NCBI GenBank assembly: GCA_014549065.1
Contig: JACDOX010000004.1
Coordinates: forward strand, 12,193,664-12,257,663
Length of the DNA stretch: 64,000 nucleotides
DNA from: Cardinalis cardinalis
Lineage: Eukaryota; Chordata; Aves; Passeriformes; Cardinalidae
Reading direction: 5' to 3'
A model generated the notes under the pieces. That model made no database searches and was not told where the DNA came from. It worked only from the letters and a program-made list of their open reading frames with translations. This document shows positions 25,247-37,500 of the stretch, in pieces (the stretch's first letter is position 1; each line of letters opens with the position of its first letter). A program made the translations under genes and the position numbers.

Positions 25247-28046
25247 AATTGAGCACAGTCAAGCAGTAAGATCTTAATTAGCAGCTCCACTAATATCTAT
25301 GCTGTGAGTATGGTCACATACAAGAAAAAAAACTACCACTGTGCATATTTCATCTGTACTTTATGAACTAAGCATAAAATCTGGTGGCATCCCAATGTCC
25401 TTCAACAACTTTGCAAGTCAGGCAAGTTGCACAAAGTTCAACTATTTCCAAAGCTCATAGCTATAACAGAGCCATCTATTTCTAGCCAAGCTACAGAACA
25501 CAAATGTCATAGATCCTGAAATTATTTCATTTGTCAACATCAACCTATTCTTTGCCCATCAGAGCTGAGTTATTTTAGCAGCACTTTTCCAGAACACCTG
25601 AGCCAGCAGATGCTCTAGGCTATACTGAAACAACTGGAGAAATGCAGCCTTCAAATGTCAGAAAGCCCAGAAGTCCTTGGCTGGTGACAAGACCCAATAT
25701 ATTTCTCATAAACTGAATAATGAAACAAGGTCATAGCTAAAAATATACCCAGGGTCTCAAAGCTGGGTGGGGATGGCTTGGAGCCAATTTCCATGGTGCA
25801 AGAACTGGGCAGATCTCACGCCCTCAGCTGGCCAGGTACACCTGTACAAACTGTGGCTGCCCTACAAGCACACACTCTAAACCACTGGAAATACTGTATG
25901 CCCTCTTCTCACCCCCAGGAGGACACAGCATCACAACAAGAGCACAAGGAGGAGCTCTCAGCAGCCTTTACAATAACCCTGCATTAGGTTGGTAACATCC
26001 TTCCTGCTCCCCCAGCAAAACAAGCAGGTAATGCAATCTAAATCACAGGAAAAGCTGGAACACAATGAGAGAAACCAGCTTGTGATGGCATAATTTCAGA
26101 AAATATGCTTTACTGCAACTGATGAACAACGTGGGGTTCTGCCTGCACAGAGGAAGTGTCATCTTTTTCATGGAGAAAGCAGAGAGTCTATCCAAAACCA
26201 GGATTAAAGCCCAGCTCTCTGCAGTATTATTTTAACAGTTTAATAACAGCATCAAGGCAGCAAACAAAAATCCCCTACTAACTTAAGCAGGAACAAAACT
26301 GGATCCTCTTGTAGTCAGCATTGCAAACATAAGACTTATGAGGCAACAGAATCTCACTGTTTTCTCCTTTTTGAAGAGTTACATCAAGTATAATTTAGCT
26401 ATCATATTACACTATTTAAAATAAGCAAGACCTCAGTTTTGTAGTTGTAGCCTGCACTGCTCAGCTGAAGTTTGCTTATTCTATAAAGTGTTTGCTAGGA
26501 AAGGGTATTTTCAATTCATGCTATCATCCTTAAAACCTAAGGTCAAAAACAAGGAAACAACAGCTGAACTGTAGTTAAGTAGGTCTTGGATGGAACCCAG
26601 AGCTGACAAGAACCAAAATCTTCACAAAAGTAACAGAAACTTCAGCTTTTGCATTCTATTTAATTAAACACGATTTTTATGAGAATCAGTTTACATACAA
26701 AGATTTTTTTAAAAACTGAATCTGATTTTGAATAAAACCTGAATCAAAGTGTTTGATCAGATCTTCACCTAATGTATTTTTAAGCTGTAAAAACATTTGT
26801 TTGCATATGAATGAATATTTGTACTGCAGATGTTCCACACCTGTTTGCATTTTGCAGAAGGACAGTTGCTTTTACATGTTTTTATCTCAATCACAGCACA
26901 GAGAAAACTCAGATCTAGAACTCCATCTCTCATTTCAGGGCAATTATGATTGAAGTCCACATCATGTAGTTTTCTTCTTCATTCAAAGCAAACACTTTTT
27001 TCTTTTTCAATTTTGGTATAGGTCTTCAAAGTAGAATAGCTTGTCNAAGATTTTAAATTCTCCTGTACTGACTTAGAATCAGTGACAGAGAGATTTACTG
27101 CATAAAACAGAACTTGACTTCTGTANAAGCATTAAGGGAAATTATAGCTTTATTTTACTGCATCATCAAGGAAGTGTTTACACTTAAAATCAACATTATA
27201 TTACTTTTCACCCTTTGGATGACAAGTCAATTACCTCTTGTCCCCTTTCACCTCTCATTTCCCTCACCAGCAGCTCTTTGAAACTTTTAATACAATATTT
27301 TTCTAATATTTCACTTGTAAATCTCAAGTTCGGGTTGCAATCTCAGTACAAGCAACAGCTCTGCCTGAGTAGTCCCATACATTTTTTTCTTCCTTCCCAC
27401 GGTCACTCCCTGTATTACCAAATGTAATGGATGTTTGACACTTACCTTGAAGGACTACATAATCAAAAATGTAGCTTAAAAATCCAAACAACCAAAACCA
27501 AACAAAGTTTAGAAATAAAGAAACATGATAACANGAACTGTCCTTTTCTTCATAACCAAAAAAAAATTACAGAAACACAATCAATGTAGGATGTTGACCA
27601 TAACAGGCAGGAATAATATTGCCCAGGGTGGTGCCAAGAATCACTTGGAACAAGCCATTTTTGCTTCTTGGCAGAACCACCCTTTAAGAAAAAAGGCCAT
27701 GCCTACAATCAGCAACTTCCCAGAGATGACTCGTGGTGGTAGCTATCCAGATTACCTCTCCATGGACCCAATCCAAAGCTCATTACTGGCAACAGGCTTT
27801 TGAAACAGCCCTCTTACATTTTTTTTCCACAATGGAAAAACTCTGTTTAATTGACAGACTGGAAAGAATCTTCAACACTTTGAAGTCTGGGATTAACAAG
27901 AGAAAAGGACATAATGTTTGCCTTTAGCTTGGCAAGCAATACCTTGGAGGGAAAAAAAACATCTGTGATCTAAAAATGATGCAATTTACATAGTGCGCAG
28001 TATGGTGAAGGTACATCAGAACAGACATTTACAATTAAAGGTATGG
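25247..28046. other. unique non-coding DNA
   Basis: AT-rich sequence with only short open frames and no repeat that I recognise. Confidence 0.6.
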
Positions 28047-28051
28047 AGATA
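28047..28051. repeat. left target site duplication AGATA of the solo LTR
   Basis: AGATA directly precedes the TG of the LTR and is repeated exactly after its final CA at 29314-29318. Confidence 0.88.
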
Positions 28052-29313
28052 TGTGGTGGTTTGACAGGAAACAGGATTTCTGGGATCCTGTGGTCAAGCC
28101 AATGGATGTTCAGATTTTAATATTGGCAGCTGATTCGGCCANTGGGACACTGGATCCACCTCTGAGAACACAGGGTTAAAGCAGGGCTCTCCCCCTGGGA
28201 AGTTCTCTTGGGTTCTGGTGGGGGAAGAGTTGGGATCTCTCCCCCGTCCAGCTGCTGCTGCTGGGCGGGGGAGGGGAAGCCATGCAGCCAGGTGAGGCAG
28301 GCCAGGGCTTGGATGGAGATGGGAGGAAGAGGCCCCGGCATGGAAGGGTGGGAGCAGCACCAGGAGGCATCGGGCAGCCCCCTCAGGAGAGAGAGAGTAC
28401 AGCCTGTGCTTGTGACTGTGTTACCTTGAAACTTGGTAACATGTGCCAGCAGCACAGCTGAGAAGGAGAAGAAGGGGGAAATGCAGCGAGAAGGTGTCCG
28501 GCCGCTTGTGGGAGTCTCTCCGGGTGGGCAGAGCCCGAGTTTTAACCCTTTTGTGGACAATGAAAATTCTGCAGAGCATTGACCTTTCCTGCAATGGAGC
28601 AGAAGATGAAGAGGGAATCGAGTGAGTGAGATGAAGGTCTGTGCCTTCAGAGAGAGAGAGAGAGAGAGATGTTGGAGGAATGGAGAAGATGGAGTGGCAT
28701 TTTTGCTGGACTCTTTTGTGTAGCCATGGACAGAGCCATGTTTCCTTGTGACACAGAGACTGCATCCAGGGGGGGCAGTGGCTCAGAGCCAAGAGAGTTT
28801 CAGTGTTGAGACCCCTCAGCCCCAGGGGGTGACAAATATGGGGGGGACAGGCGTCCCAAAGGTGAGACTGTGCTCTTTTTGGAATGGGACAAGGCATCCT
28901 TAAAAGACGACCCTGGAAGCAGCACTGGTCCGTGTTCGGTGGTGAGAGCACTGGACATGAAGTAAGAGCTCACCATGGCACAAAGAAGGACTCCTTCTCC
29001 TCTTGATGAACTGAGGATTGGGTATTCTGAAGGGTGGTGTAGGATCGAGAGTTGGTGTTTTGGGGGGATGTATTGTATTGGAAATGTGGTGGGGGGAGGA
29101 GGAAAATGCTTTTGTAAGGTTTTCATTTTCCTTNTGTGTTTTTTTTTCCTTCTCTTGTAGTTTAGTTATTTTCTTGTAGTGTAGTTAATAAAGTTTTCTT
29201 TATTACTAAGTGAGAGCCTGCTTTGCTTATTNCTGGTCACATCTCACAGCAGACACCAGGGAGAGGGTATTTTCATGGGGGCACTGGCATTGTGCCAGTG
29301 TCAAACCATGACA
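28052..29313 (+). mobile_element. solo LTR, avian ERVL-like, with perfect target duplication
   Basis: This is a complete endogenous retrovirus LTR of 1262 bp without internal retroviral sequence. It begins TGTGGTGGTTTGACAGG and ends GTGTCAAACCATGACA, so it has the TG...CA ends of LTRs and near-inverted termini. It is flanked on both sides by the same 5-bp sequence AGATA, a target site duplication of the length used by ERVL-type elements. A polyadenylation signal AATAAA at 29187-29192, near the 3' end, gives plus orientation. It is visibly more GC-rich than the DNA around it and contains an internal (AG)n run. No gag or pol reading frame is present. The clean ends and duplication indicate insertion followed by LTR-LTR recombination. 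Confidence 0.9.
28649..28669. repeat. (AG)n simple repeat inside the solo LTR
   Basis: A perfect AG run of about 10 units within the LTR at 28052-29313. Confidence 0.9.
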
Positions 29314-29318
29314 AGATA
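29314..29318. repeat. right target site duplication AGATA of the solo LTR
   Basis: AGATA directly follows the terminal CA of the LTR and is identical to 28047-28051. Confidence 0.88.
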
Positions 29319-31425
29319 GCAAAATTACCAGTTGCTCCATTTTAGCAACACAATTTAGTTAGACTTTACCAACAAATCTTTTAAGGAGAAGCAAAAAGGG
29401 TGTTCAAAAAATGAAACATTTTAATTAAAACAATTTAATCTGAATTTATTTTAGCACCATGCTTGCAATTGCATACAGACAGCATCAGCAGAACAATGTA
29501 ATATTAAATAAANTATTAAAAATCCTGTAATTTCACTATTTTATTGTTTTAGGACTACATAATCTATTAAAAATAAATGCTGTGATTTTCTTCAGGAAAG
29601 TGGCCATATTTGAAGGAACTAGGACTTTCAGTAGCATTTCAGGCACAGGACAGTGGTGGAGTAAGCGGCTGATCCACATAAAAGTTTTTTTGNTTACTTA
29701 AGTTTTCAGTGGAGGGTCAAGTCACTGAATTAGTTTGCAGTTTAAACATATCATGCCAGCACAAAGCCAGGAAAAATGTACAATAAAGTTGGGAGTATTG
29801 GAGTCTTATACTGATGAAACTGAAGATGGAGTTTCATTATTCAATGCACAAGTAAGTAATATTAAATATAGAGAAGTATTTTCAATTGACACAATATAAT
29901 GACTTCAAACCCAAAACATGTCTAAATAAAAATAATATNCAAATCCACATCTCAGAAATTAAGGAATCTATCTTCTTCAGGAGGTTGTCTTTCCTGGACA
30001 GCATAATCTACAATCAGTACTGTCATGCAGTGGAGGAAGTAACTGTGCTCCATCACACCCAGAAATCTCTCTCTGCCAAGGGAACCATGTGNATTAGGAA
30101 ATGCTACCCCCTATCGTTCTGACTAGTTTGAACAGCTAGCTTCTCCTGAAAACAAATNATTTTCAGGGGTTAACTCTGCTTTTCTTGGAAATTACTACAT
30201 TAATCATAAGCCTTTTTTTACTCATCAACTTAGTCCTTCACTACAGCACTTTNACCCTGGCTTTCCCTCTTACTGCTTCCTCCAATAGGAAAGCAAGCCA
30301 GNGCCTGAAAAACAATTATTACTTCAAATAACTGACTTTTTAAAGTTCTGCATAAAAGTTTGAATTCTTTTTTGTCCATTTTGTGTAAGTACTACTTCAA
30401 ATCCTTACACATTCTTTTACCTGTTGTCTTCCCACTCCCATCCATTTCCACACCCTGAAAACTAAACTCTTCTAAAAGCCCTTATTTCAAAGATTTTATA
30501 TTTAAATGTCTTTCCTAAAAAGCTGAAGCAGAAGGATCTGAACACATAAAAATGCTATTGCAAAAGAAACTAGACAGTGATCTTTGAGCACACAAAAGGT
30601 GTCCCTTCCCCATAAACAAGGAAAAAGAAAAGAGGGAAAGAATATTCTTTCTGCCAGAGTCCCTGCTTAAGAAAAGCTGCAAAACTCACTTTAGGAGTAT
30701 TTAGGACCATNCCAGCAGGACATTAGATTTAAAAGGAAAATTACTTTTCCAGCTTATTNTACATTTAAACTGGTAAGTTAGACTTGGCTTACAGCACATA
30801 AAATGAAAGAAACACGAAGAAGAGAAAGACAGGACAAAGCACAAAGTATAATACAGTCTGGGGAGCAAGTGGTAGGGAACACCAAGTGGAAAGCATAAGG
30901 TATAAGACCTTTGTATCCCAATTTAATTTAGAGTTGGAGTTGATGTTAACACCTCTGATTTTCTTTGAAAAGAAACTGAAATTTTAAATCCCCTACAATC
31001 TTTTTGCCTTCTAACCTCTGTTTCTAGCTCTTTTGGGTAGAAAACAAGAATTGAGTAGATCTTAGAAAACAAGTCCCAACCATTTAAGGGTGATTTTGAT
31101 TAAATACAATACTGATGTGTCAATTTGAGGATGACCACACTGCAACTTTTATGTACCATTGCCTACAAACAAACAGTGTGACAGGTCTTTTTTAATCACT
31201 GCTTAAGGACGGAAGTATTGCAGTGTATTACTGCTACTATTCAAGCTTCCCTCAAGCCAGCAGTACAGTTGAAGCATATCATAAGGCCCTTCTGACCTTG
31301 GTCTGAACACAAGACATTGCTGATGTGATGTAATGACATAATTTGTTTACTGACACCATAATGTAAAGTATGAAATACAGGCTGTCAGAAGTACAATCAA
31401 CATAATATTCCATCCTTGCCCTCCA
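29319..31425. other. unique DNA downstream of mir-30c-2
   Basis: In transcriptional terms this is the 3' side of the microRNA unit on the minus strand. It may hold the end of the primary transcript, but no termination or splice site could be assigned with confidence. Confidence 0.5.
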
Positions 31426-31429
31426 GATG
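31426..31429 (-). promoter_or_regulatory. CNNC processing motif 3' of mir-30c-2
   Basis: On the minus strand, CATC occupies nt +16 to +19 after the 3p arm. This is the expected position of the SRSF3-binding CNNC motif, and is equivalent to the motif found beside mir-30a. Confidence 0.7.
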
Positions 31430-31444
31430 ATTTCCAAGGCAGGG

Positions 31445-31466
31445 AGAGTAAACAGCCTTCTCCCAG
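31445..31466 (-). ncRNA. MIR30C2: mature miR-30c-2-3p
   Basis: The 22-nt 3' arm product begins CTGGGAGAAGG and ends TTTACTCT. It is the arm that separates mir-30c-2 from mir-30c-1. Confidence 0.95.
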
Positions 31467-31483
31467 CTTTCTTAGTTTCCACA

Positions 31484-31506
31484 GCTGAGAGTGTAGGATG
31501 TTTACA
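31484..31506 (-). ncRNA. MIR30C2: mature miR-30c-5p
   Basis: The 23-nt 5' arm product begins TGTAAACATCC and ends CTCTCAGC. Its seed GTAAACA is identical to that of miR-30a, so the two cluster members are expected to share many targets. Confidence 0.97.
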
Positions 31507-31518
31507 ATACCTGTCACT

Positions 31519-31520
31519 CA
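31519..31520 (-). promoter_or_regulatory. basal UG motif 5' of mir-30c-2
   Basis: T and G lie at -14 and -13 relative to the first base of miR-30c-5p on the minus strand, within CTGAGTGACAGG. This matches the basal UG rule for Drosha substrates. Confidence 0.7.
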
Positions 31521-34500
31521 GAGCTCCCCAGAACAGACCAAATGTCAGCAGACCTAGCACTGACTTCATCACTGACTGCTGGAAACATGCAGATGTCAAG
31601 AAATAGGAGGAAAAAATCCATACCCATGACCATATGAATCCAAATCAGTTTTAAGTCCTTTGTGAACAAGTTGGAGGGTCTAAGAAAGAAGTTCAAAACA
31701 AGGCTGAGCTTCAGCATCTCCAGAGGACAGCCAGTATTATTGCCACCATGGTACTGGCAAGGCTTACTGCCCAGTTCACTCCAAAGTACTCTTGCATGTC
31801 CTGAAGCTGTGCCTGCAGAAAACANAGAAGACACCATTTTAATGAGTGCACATAGCAGAAAAATGGTCTTTGCATTCTACAAGTAAGAGCTGTCATGTAA
31901 TTTCCAAAGGACTGGAAGCTTTTAACAGGATTTAAAAGTGATATTTAGAGTACTGGTGCACAGAATGCCTACACTATCTAGCTTATTTTTAATTAACAGA
32001 GGAATGACAGTTCAGAAACACTTTTGAATACTGTGAGGAAAAGAATACTTTTAAAGATATAGCTTGGTAAATTGAAGAGTTTGGTTAAATAACAACATGT
32101 NGCTGATAACAGCAGTCTAGGTACATTTGAGATCATACTTTCCACTCAGAAACATTTTAAGTATTCAGTTTCCTTGAAGGCATAATCTCTAAGAGGTAAA
32201 AAAGCCCCAAACAAAATTTAAAAAAAATGATAATCCAATCAGAAAAAAGAAAAAATTTTCTCACATAGAACAAAAGCCAAAATCCTCAGACAAGAAAAAG
32301 ATTCCACTTAAACAGGTTTAAGTGCAACGTAAGAAAAACTTTGGGACAAGATTATTAATAGTTTCTGCTTTAAAAAACAATGCACATGCAAAAAAAATAT
32401 TCAAGTGACCAGGGACCTNAATTGTGTTACAGAAGCACAGCAATGTACTTCAAAAAAAGTTAATCTGCTATTGAAAAGGTAGAGGAGCTTTAGCTGAGCG
32501 CACANCCCAAAGAAGGGTTGCCCCAATACTAGTACAGTACTCATCATCATATAAACACCATTTATAGCACAGTATATTGGCCAGCTTTCTGAGGAAACAG
32601 CTGCTCTGTGGGTATGAAGTAAGTTTCATTTGGACCAAAGTAACAGTATAGTTTTCTCCTCTACCATTGTCTACATATCATTCCAGTGATTGTAAGAATC
32701 AGGATAGATATCCAAAAGCCAGTGCCAGGAGGGAATAGATTTGGTCAGGAAACACAGCAGCAGCAGGAGGGGAAAGAAGGGGATTATGCAATCGTCCATT
32801 GCTTGACCATTCATAAGGAGGCCTAGAGATGTGCAGGAGGCTCAAAAGTTGAAATAGATCTGAAGGCACAGATCGTCTTTACCTTCTAGTCTGCTATAAA
32901 ATATACAGACTGCAAGGACAGAGGTGGCACAAATTTTAAGAATTAAGTTTTCTTTCTCGAGCTGTCTGTCCTCAAGAAATCATCTGGTGAGCAGTTAAAC
33001 AACCTATGCTAGTTCTGCACTAAGAAGACGCATTTTTCCGAACTTCACCACTTTTACATGTCAGTGGGGTCTGTGGGTTGGATCTCTCTCTAGGGCATAC
33101 AATAGAAGAGGAAAATCCCTGTCTTCAGTCAAGCAGTCACACCAATGAGATTGCCAGGTCGCCCTGCTAGAAACAGCCTGGCATTGGCTCAACAATGAAT
33201 CCAGCAGCAGAAACAAAAGCATAAAGTGCAGAAATAAAATCATGGAGCTGCTCTCTCAGAGCAAGGAAAATAGGAACATCTCAGAATAATCGAAGTGTAA
33301 ACATCTCCGTAGNCAATCTAATCCCAGGTCTTCCTGGAGGCAGAGCCAGTTTTGAAATACGACGTGAACTGCTGCAAGAGACCTTACATTTCTCATTCAA
33401 GATTTGCAGATTAAGTATGATTTGCAGAAGGCACTTCAGCTCTTTACAAGACAAAGTTGAAAAATAGTATTGTGGTAGTCTCTGATGGAATTTACCACAG
33501 TACACTCAATCTTCAGTTGACAGGTGTCTGATATTTCTTTGCTAACAGATCCTATTTTGATCCTGTAAGAGCTATGATGATTATTTTTTATATTTAAAAC
33601 ATCAATCATGATATCATCTTGAAGTGCATCTTTTATTACCATTGGTTCGAATTGCTATTTACAATTACTTTTTCAGTACAATTCAAATTTCAGGGCTTAA
33701 AATCCAACAGCTGACTTAGAAAATATTAACTTACTTTACACTCTAACATTAGAACAGTTCCTCCAAGTTTAATACATGGAACAAAAAAATGACCCCTTTT
33801 CTAATAATCTANTATGTTCCCAATACAAAAAACCCCACACAACTACATAAAATCAGAAAGCACNGATATTTTATTTGCTAAAAAGTCAGTAGAAGGAAAA
33901 AAACCCACCCAAACTGTCTATAGCAGGAAAAAATTCTGCTTTCAAAACAAGCCTATGAACTACTGGAGCTGAGGGCCTCATATCTGAGAAAATAGTGAGA
34001 GCCAGTGCTGTAATAGGCAACATACTGTCAGCACACAGAGAAGAAAACTTGTCAAGGCAAACAATGCAGTGACAAGGAAATACTCAAAACACATGAAGCA
34101 AAAAGAATCTGGAGTTTCAGAACAAGAAAAATCAGAATAAAACCTAAGTNACATATTATGGTCTCATGGAATCCTAAACACTTTTGAGACTTGTTATATA
34201 TACTTCAGCTTTAGCATTTAAATGAATGAGACAAGTGACTTGGGACTTTAAAAGTCAGTTTTGTATATATATTTCAGATGTGCTTCTGAAAGGTGCACCA
34301 GGTAACTTCAAACAACTTAAGGAAATCTTCTGGCAAGAACTCCAATTATGCTCAACATAGTAATTCCTATTCTAAAGGGCCTACAGTCAAAACAAATGAC
34401 AGAAGAACATGACAGCAATTAAATGATGACTTTAGGCACAAGTCCTCTGTATTTCTACTGCTTCTCTATTGACTGCCTTTGACTTCCAAATTGTTCCAGG

Positions 34501-37500
34501 TGGCTCTCTTTTTAGTAATATTTATGTAGTCAAAGATGNATCTAAGGTGATGAACTTGAGGAGGATAAGAAGCTACATAGATCATACCCCCTTGCCAAGA
34601 GAGATGCCTACCACTTGCCAGGCACAGCTCCTCGTCTGTGTCTAGGTACCCAGATAGAGCAACCTGCCTGCCCCAGCTTCCCCTGCAAAGCATGTCCTTC
34701 TGCAGGGGTCTAAGAAACACAGCTGGAGAGTGGCCAGCAAACCTTGCACAAAGCTAGGCTAAATCGTTCCCCTGAAGGGTCTAAGGGAAGGCACCAACTA
34801 CTTGCACCAACAGCCACANAAGCAGTCATGGTCTCAGCAAAGCTATCACAAAAGTAAGGATTAAGTACTGCAAAAAAAGTTTTCTGCCNCAGTTCTCCAA
34901 GAGGCAAGGTGTTAGTGCCGTAGTTATTTACCTGATGCTAAAGCCTGCTCTCCCTCCCTTGGCTTCACTCTCCTACACTTGAGGGATATGACTGTAAAAT
35001 GTAGTACAGACAGTTACATTAGAAGCAGCTGCTAAAAGAATGCAGTGCAACAACAAACTAACAACCCAAAACTAAAGCACTGCCCTGCCATCACCTGGAA
35101 AGAAGAGACTGTCAGTTGCCCAGTAAATGCCACACCATAAAGAAAGTGTAGTCATTAATTTGCTTTCATTTTACAACTAAGCACAAAAGGGAAAGATTGA
35201 AAAGAAAACGTATTCTCTTTCGTTTATAGCAAGTTAAATGTTTAATTTCTGGTAATGACAATAAGTTGGGTGCCAACATGCACAAATTACTCACTGCTCA
35301 CTTTAGAGAATACTTGTTATAGCCAGAACCACTCAATTATATCACCCAACAGCACAGGACCATAAAATAAAAATTACCCTATCTGCAAACAGGAAGAAAA
35401 TTATATATAGTGTAAGGTTTAACTCCCTTACAGGCTTGTAAGATGAGCTGACTTTATGCTACCTTCTGTGTACTCAAGGCCCTCTAAAAAACCTAATCAT
35501 TCTTCTCTGCATCAAGCATGCCATGAAAATGGGGGCAAATATCACTGAACATTATAAATATTTTGCCATTAGCAAAACTAATGATGCACTATTTGTATAG
35601 GAAGGCCTCTTACATTGCCTTTCACAAAAATTCAAAAGTGTCTCAAAACCTTCCTCAAAATCCATAATGCACACAGGGANGGCTAACCTGCCTCCATAAA
35701 GGCTTACCTGACCCACCTGCAGTGATCCACTTGAGGGGCAAAATANTTGTGCTGAATCCCCCTTCTGAACACAGACAACTTAAAAAGGAGCAGGCTCAGG
35801 GAAGACTGCAAGCTATTTAAAACTCTTCCTTCTTTGCCTGGTGGAATCCTGGAGACTTTGTGGTCTTTACATTTGGAGATATTCCCAATTTATCTCCTTC
35901 ACTGATCAGTCCCCCTCAAGAAGCAGCTATTATGTAGTGTAATAACTGTGTCAGTTTGAAGTAAGAACTGAGATTTGGACTTGGTGAAGGAGCAGTCACA
36001 GTGTCAGGCATCCTTAGAGNTTAGCTAGAGTCTGGTGGAACCCCCTTCCTAAGTCTCCATCTCTGTGTGGTAACCATGAAAACTACAAACCTCTCACTAC
36101 TGCTGTTCTCCTACATGAAGAACAATTTCTCTCAAAATTGCCAAGATTTCTTTCTCACCTGCCTGTTCCTGGAAGGCCACACAGTTCCAGTGAATACCTT
36201 TTGATCCTGGTAACAATGATTTGTTATCAACTTTCTCCAAAAAAANCCCTGGCATGTTTCTAAGATTACTTCAAGTCCATGACAGTGAATTCTGATTTTT
36301 CCCATCTTAAACATTTTGTGTTCCACTTCAGAAACATGTATTTATATATACATGGGTATGTAAAGAGGAGTCCTGGAGTCTCTGCCTGATGGGGAAGACC
36401 TAAAAATGGAGGCAGATCTCAGGGTTCTCCTTCAGCTCTCCTTTCAGCTTCAAAGAAAGAAAACTATCCCTTTCATTTTCTTCATGAGCCTGCAACTACT
36501 TGAAGGGAAAAGAANAAAATAAAATATTTCCTTTTTCATATAACTGCTATAAGACTCACAAAAAAAATCTGAAAACAAAGTCAATGCATTTTTAAACTAG
36601 GTGAAAGAAAGATTAGTTTCAACAATTTTAAACTTTTTGCCTCTGAGAGTCAGAAGCAAGACAGTGGGAAAAGAACAGNCACCACACAAAAGCTACAAAA
36701 TAAGGTGGAATAGCCCAAAATACATAAGCAGGCATATTCTAGACAGGAAATTAATTGGCCCACCTTTGAATGAAAAGTTATTTCAAACCCTTTATAAATA
36801 TATAAACTGCCACCAGATGTCAGTACAGCCTAGACAATTGCTAGTACAACCCCCTACTCCAGCCTGACAAGGATACTTCTTTAACTCCCCCAGCTGTCCC
36901 GGTACACAAATCCAGCCCCTCTGCAAATCCTGAATGGAAAAAAATCACACACAGTAAATCTCATTTGCACATTACCAACATGAACAAAAACCCAACAAAG
37001 GTGTAAGAGTAGGCCTAAACTTCTTATGCCTCAGGACAACAAGAACCAGCTTGATACTAAATAATCTATTATTAAGGTACAATTCCCTCGTCTCTCATGC
37101 TCATCAGATTCTCTAGCAATGAGTCTTGGCCCCACACATTCACATTCCCTCTGTTCCTAAATAGCTTTAGTCTCCTTAGATTATGCTGCAAAGTGACAGG
37201 GAATATTTAGCAATGAGGTTGCTAAGCTAAATAAAGCTTTTCTGCAAAACAAGCATTATCATGTCTGTCCTTGTGCTACAGCACAAGCTCTCCCCACATT
37301 CTCCCCATCTCTGATTTTTACAAGAGCTGCAAAGGAAAGAGTTGCAAAGGAAAGAGTTTCCAGAGCATCCCCAGTTGAGGTGATTTTGCTTTGAAACTTC
37401 TAACAGCAGACTTTATCTAACTTCTTCATGCAAATAAATATATAAATCTATGATTTCTTTATGGTAGAAATTAGTTTCAGCAAGACATGTGCCATATAAA

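Larger units (their letters stand above)
31441..31512 (-). ncRNA. MIR30C2: microRNA precursor mir-30c-2
   Basis: This is the pre-miRNA hairpin for miR-30c. Read on the minus strand, the 5' arm contains TGTAAACATCCTACACTCTC and the 3' arm CTGGGAGAAGGCTGTTTACT, joined by a loop GTGGAAACTAAGAAAG. The 5p arm alone would not tell mir-30c-1 from mir-30c-2. The 3p arm (GGGAGAAGGCTG, not the GGGAGAGGGTTG of mir-30c-1) identifies mir-30c-2. Both arms match the known vertebrate sequence; the loop has one difference from human (ACT for AGT) and the basal stem has a few. The length is 72 nt, as in human from memory. It is about 26.2 kb downstream of mir-30a on the same strand, which fits the conserved mir-30a/30c-2 cluster and a shared primary transcript. 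Confidence 0.98.

Noticed and set aside
28421..28951. 176-codon open frame on the minus strand
   Set aside because: Lies wholly inside the solo LTR, antisense to it. It is a by-product of GC-rich LTR sequence.
31441..31512. mir-30c-1 as the identity of the left hairpin
   Set aside because: The 3p arm reads GGGAGAAGGCTG, which is the mir-30c-2 form, and the neighbour is mir-30a; mir-30c-1 pairs with mir-30e elsewhere in vertebrate genomes.
33644..33653. GGTTCGAATT, resembling a tRNA T-loop (B box)
   Set aside because: No A box, anticodon stem or acceptor stem pairing around it on either strand.
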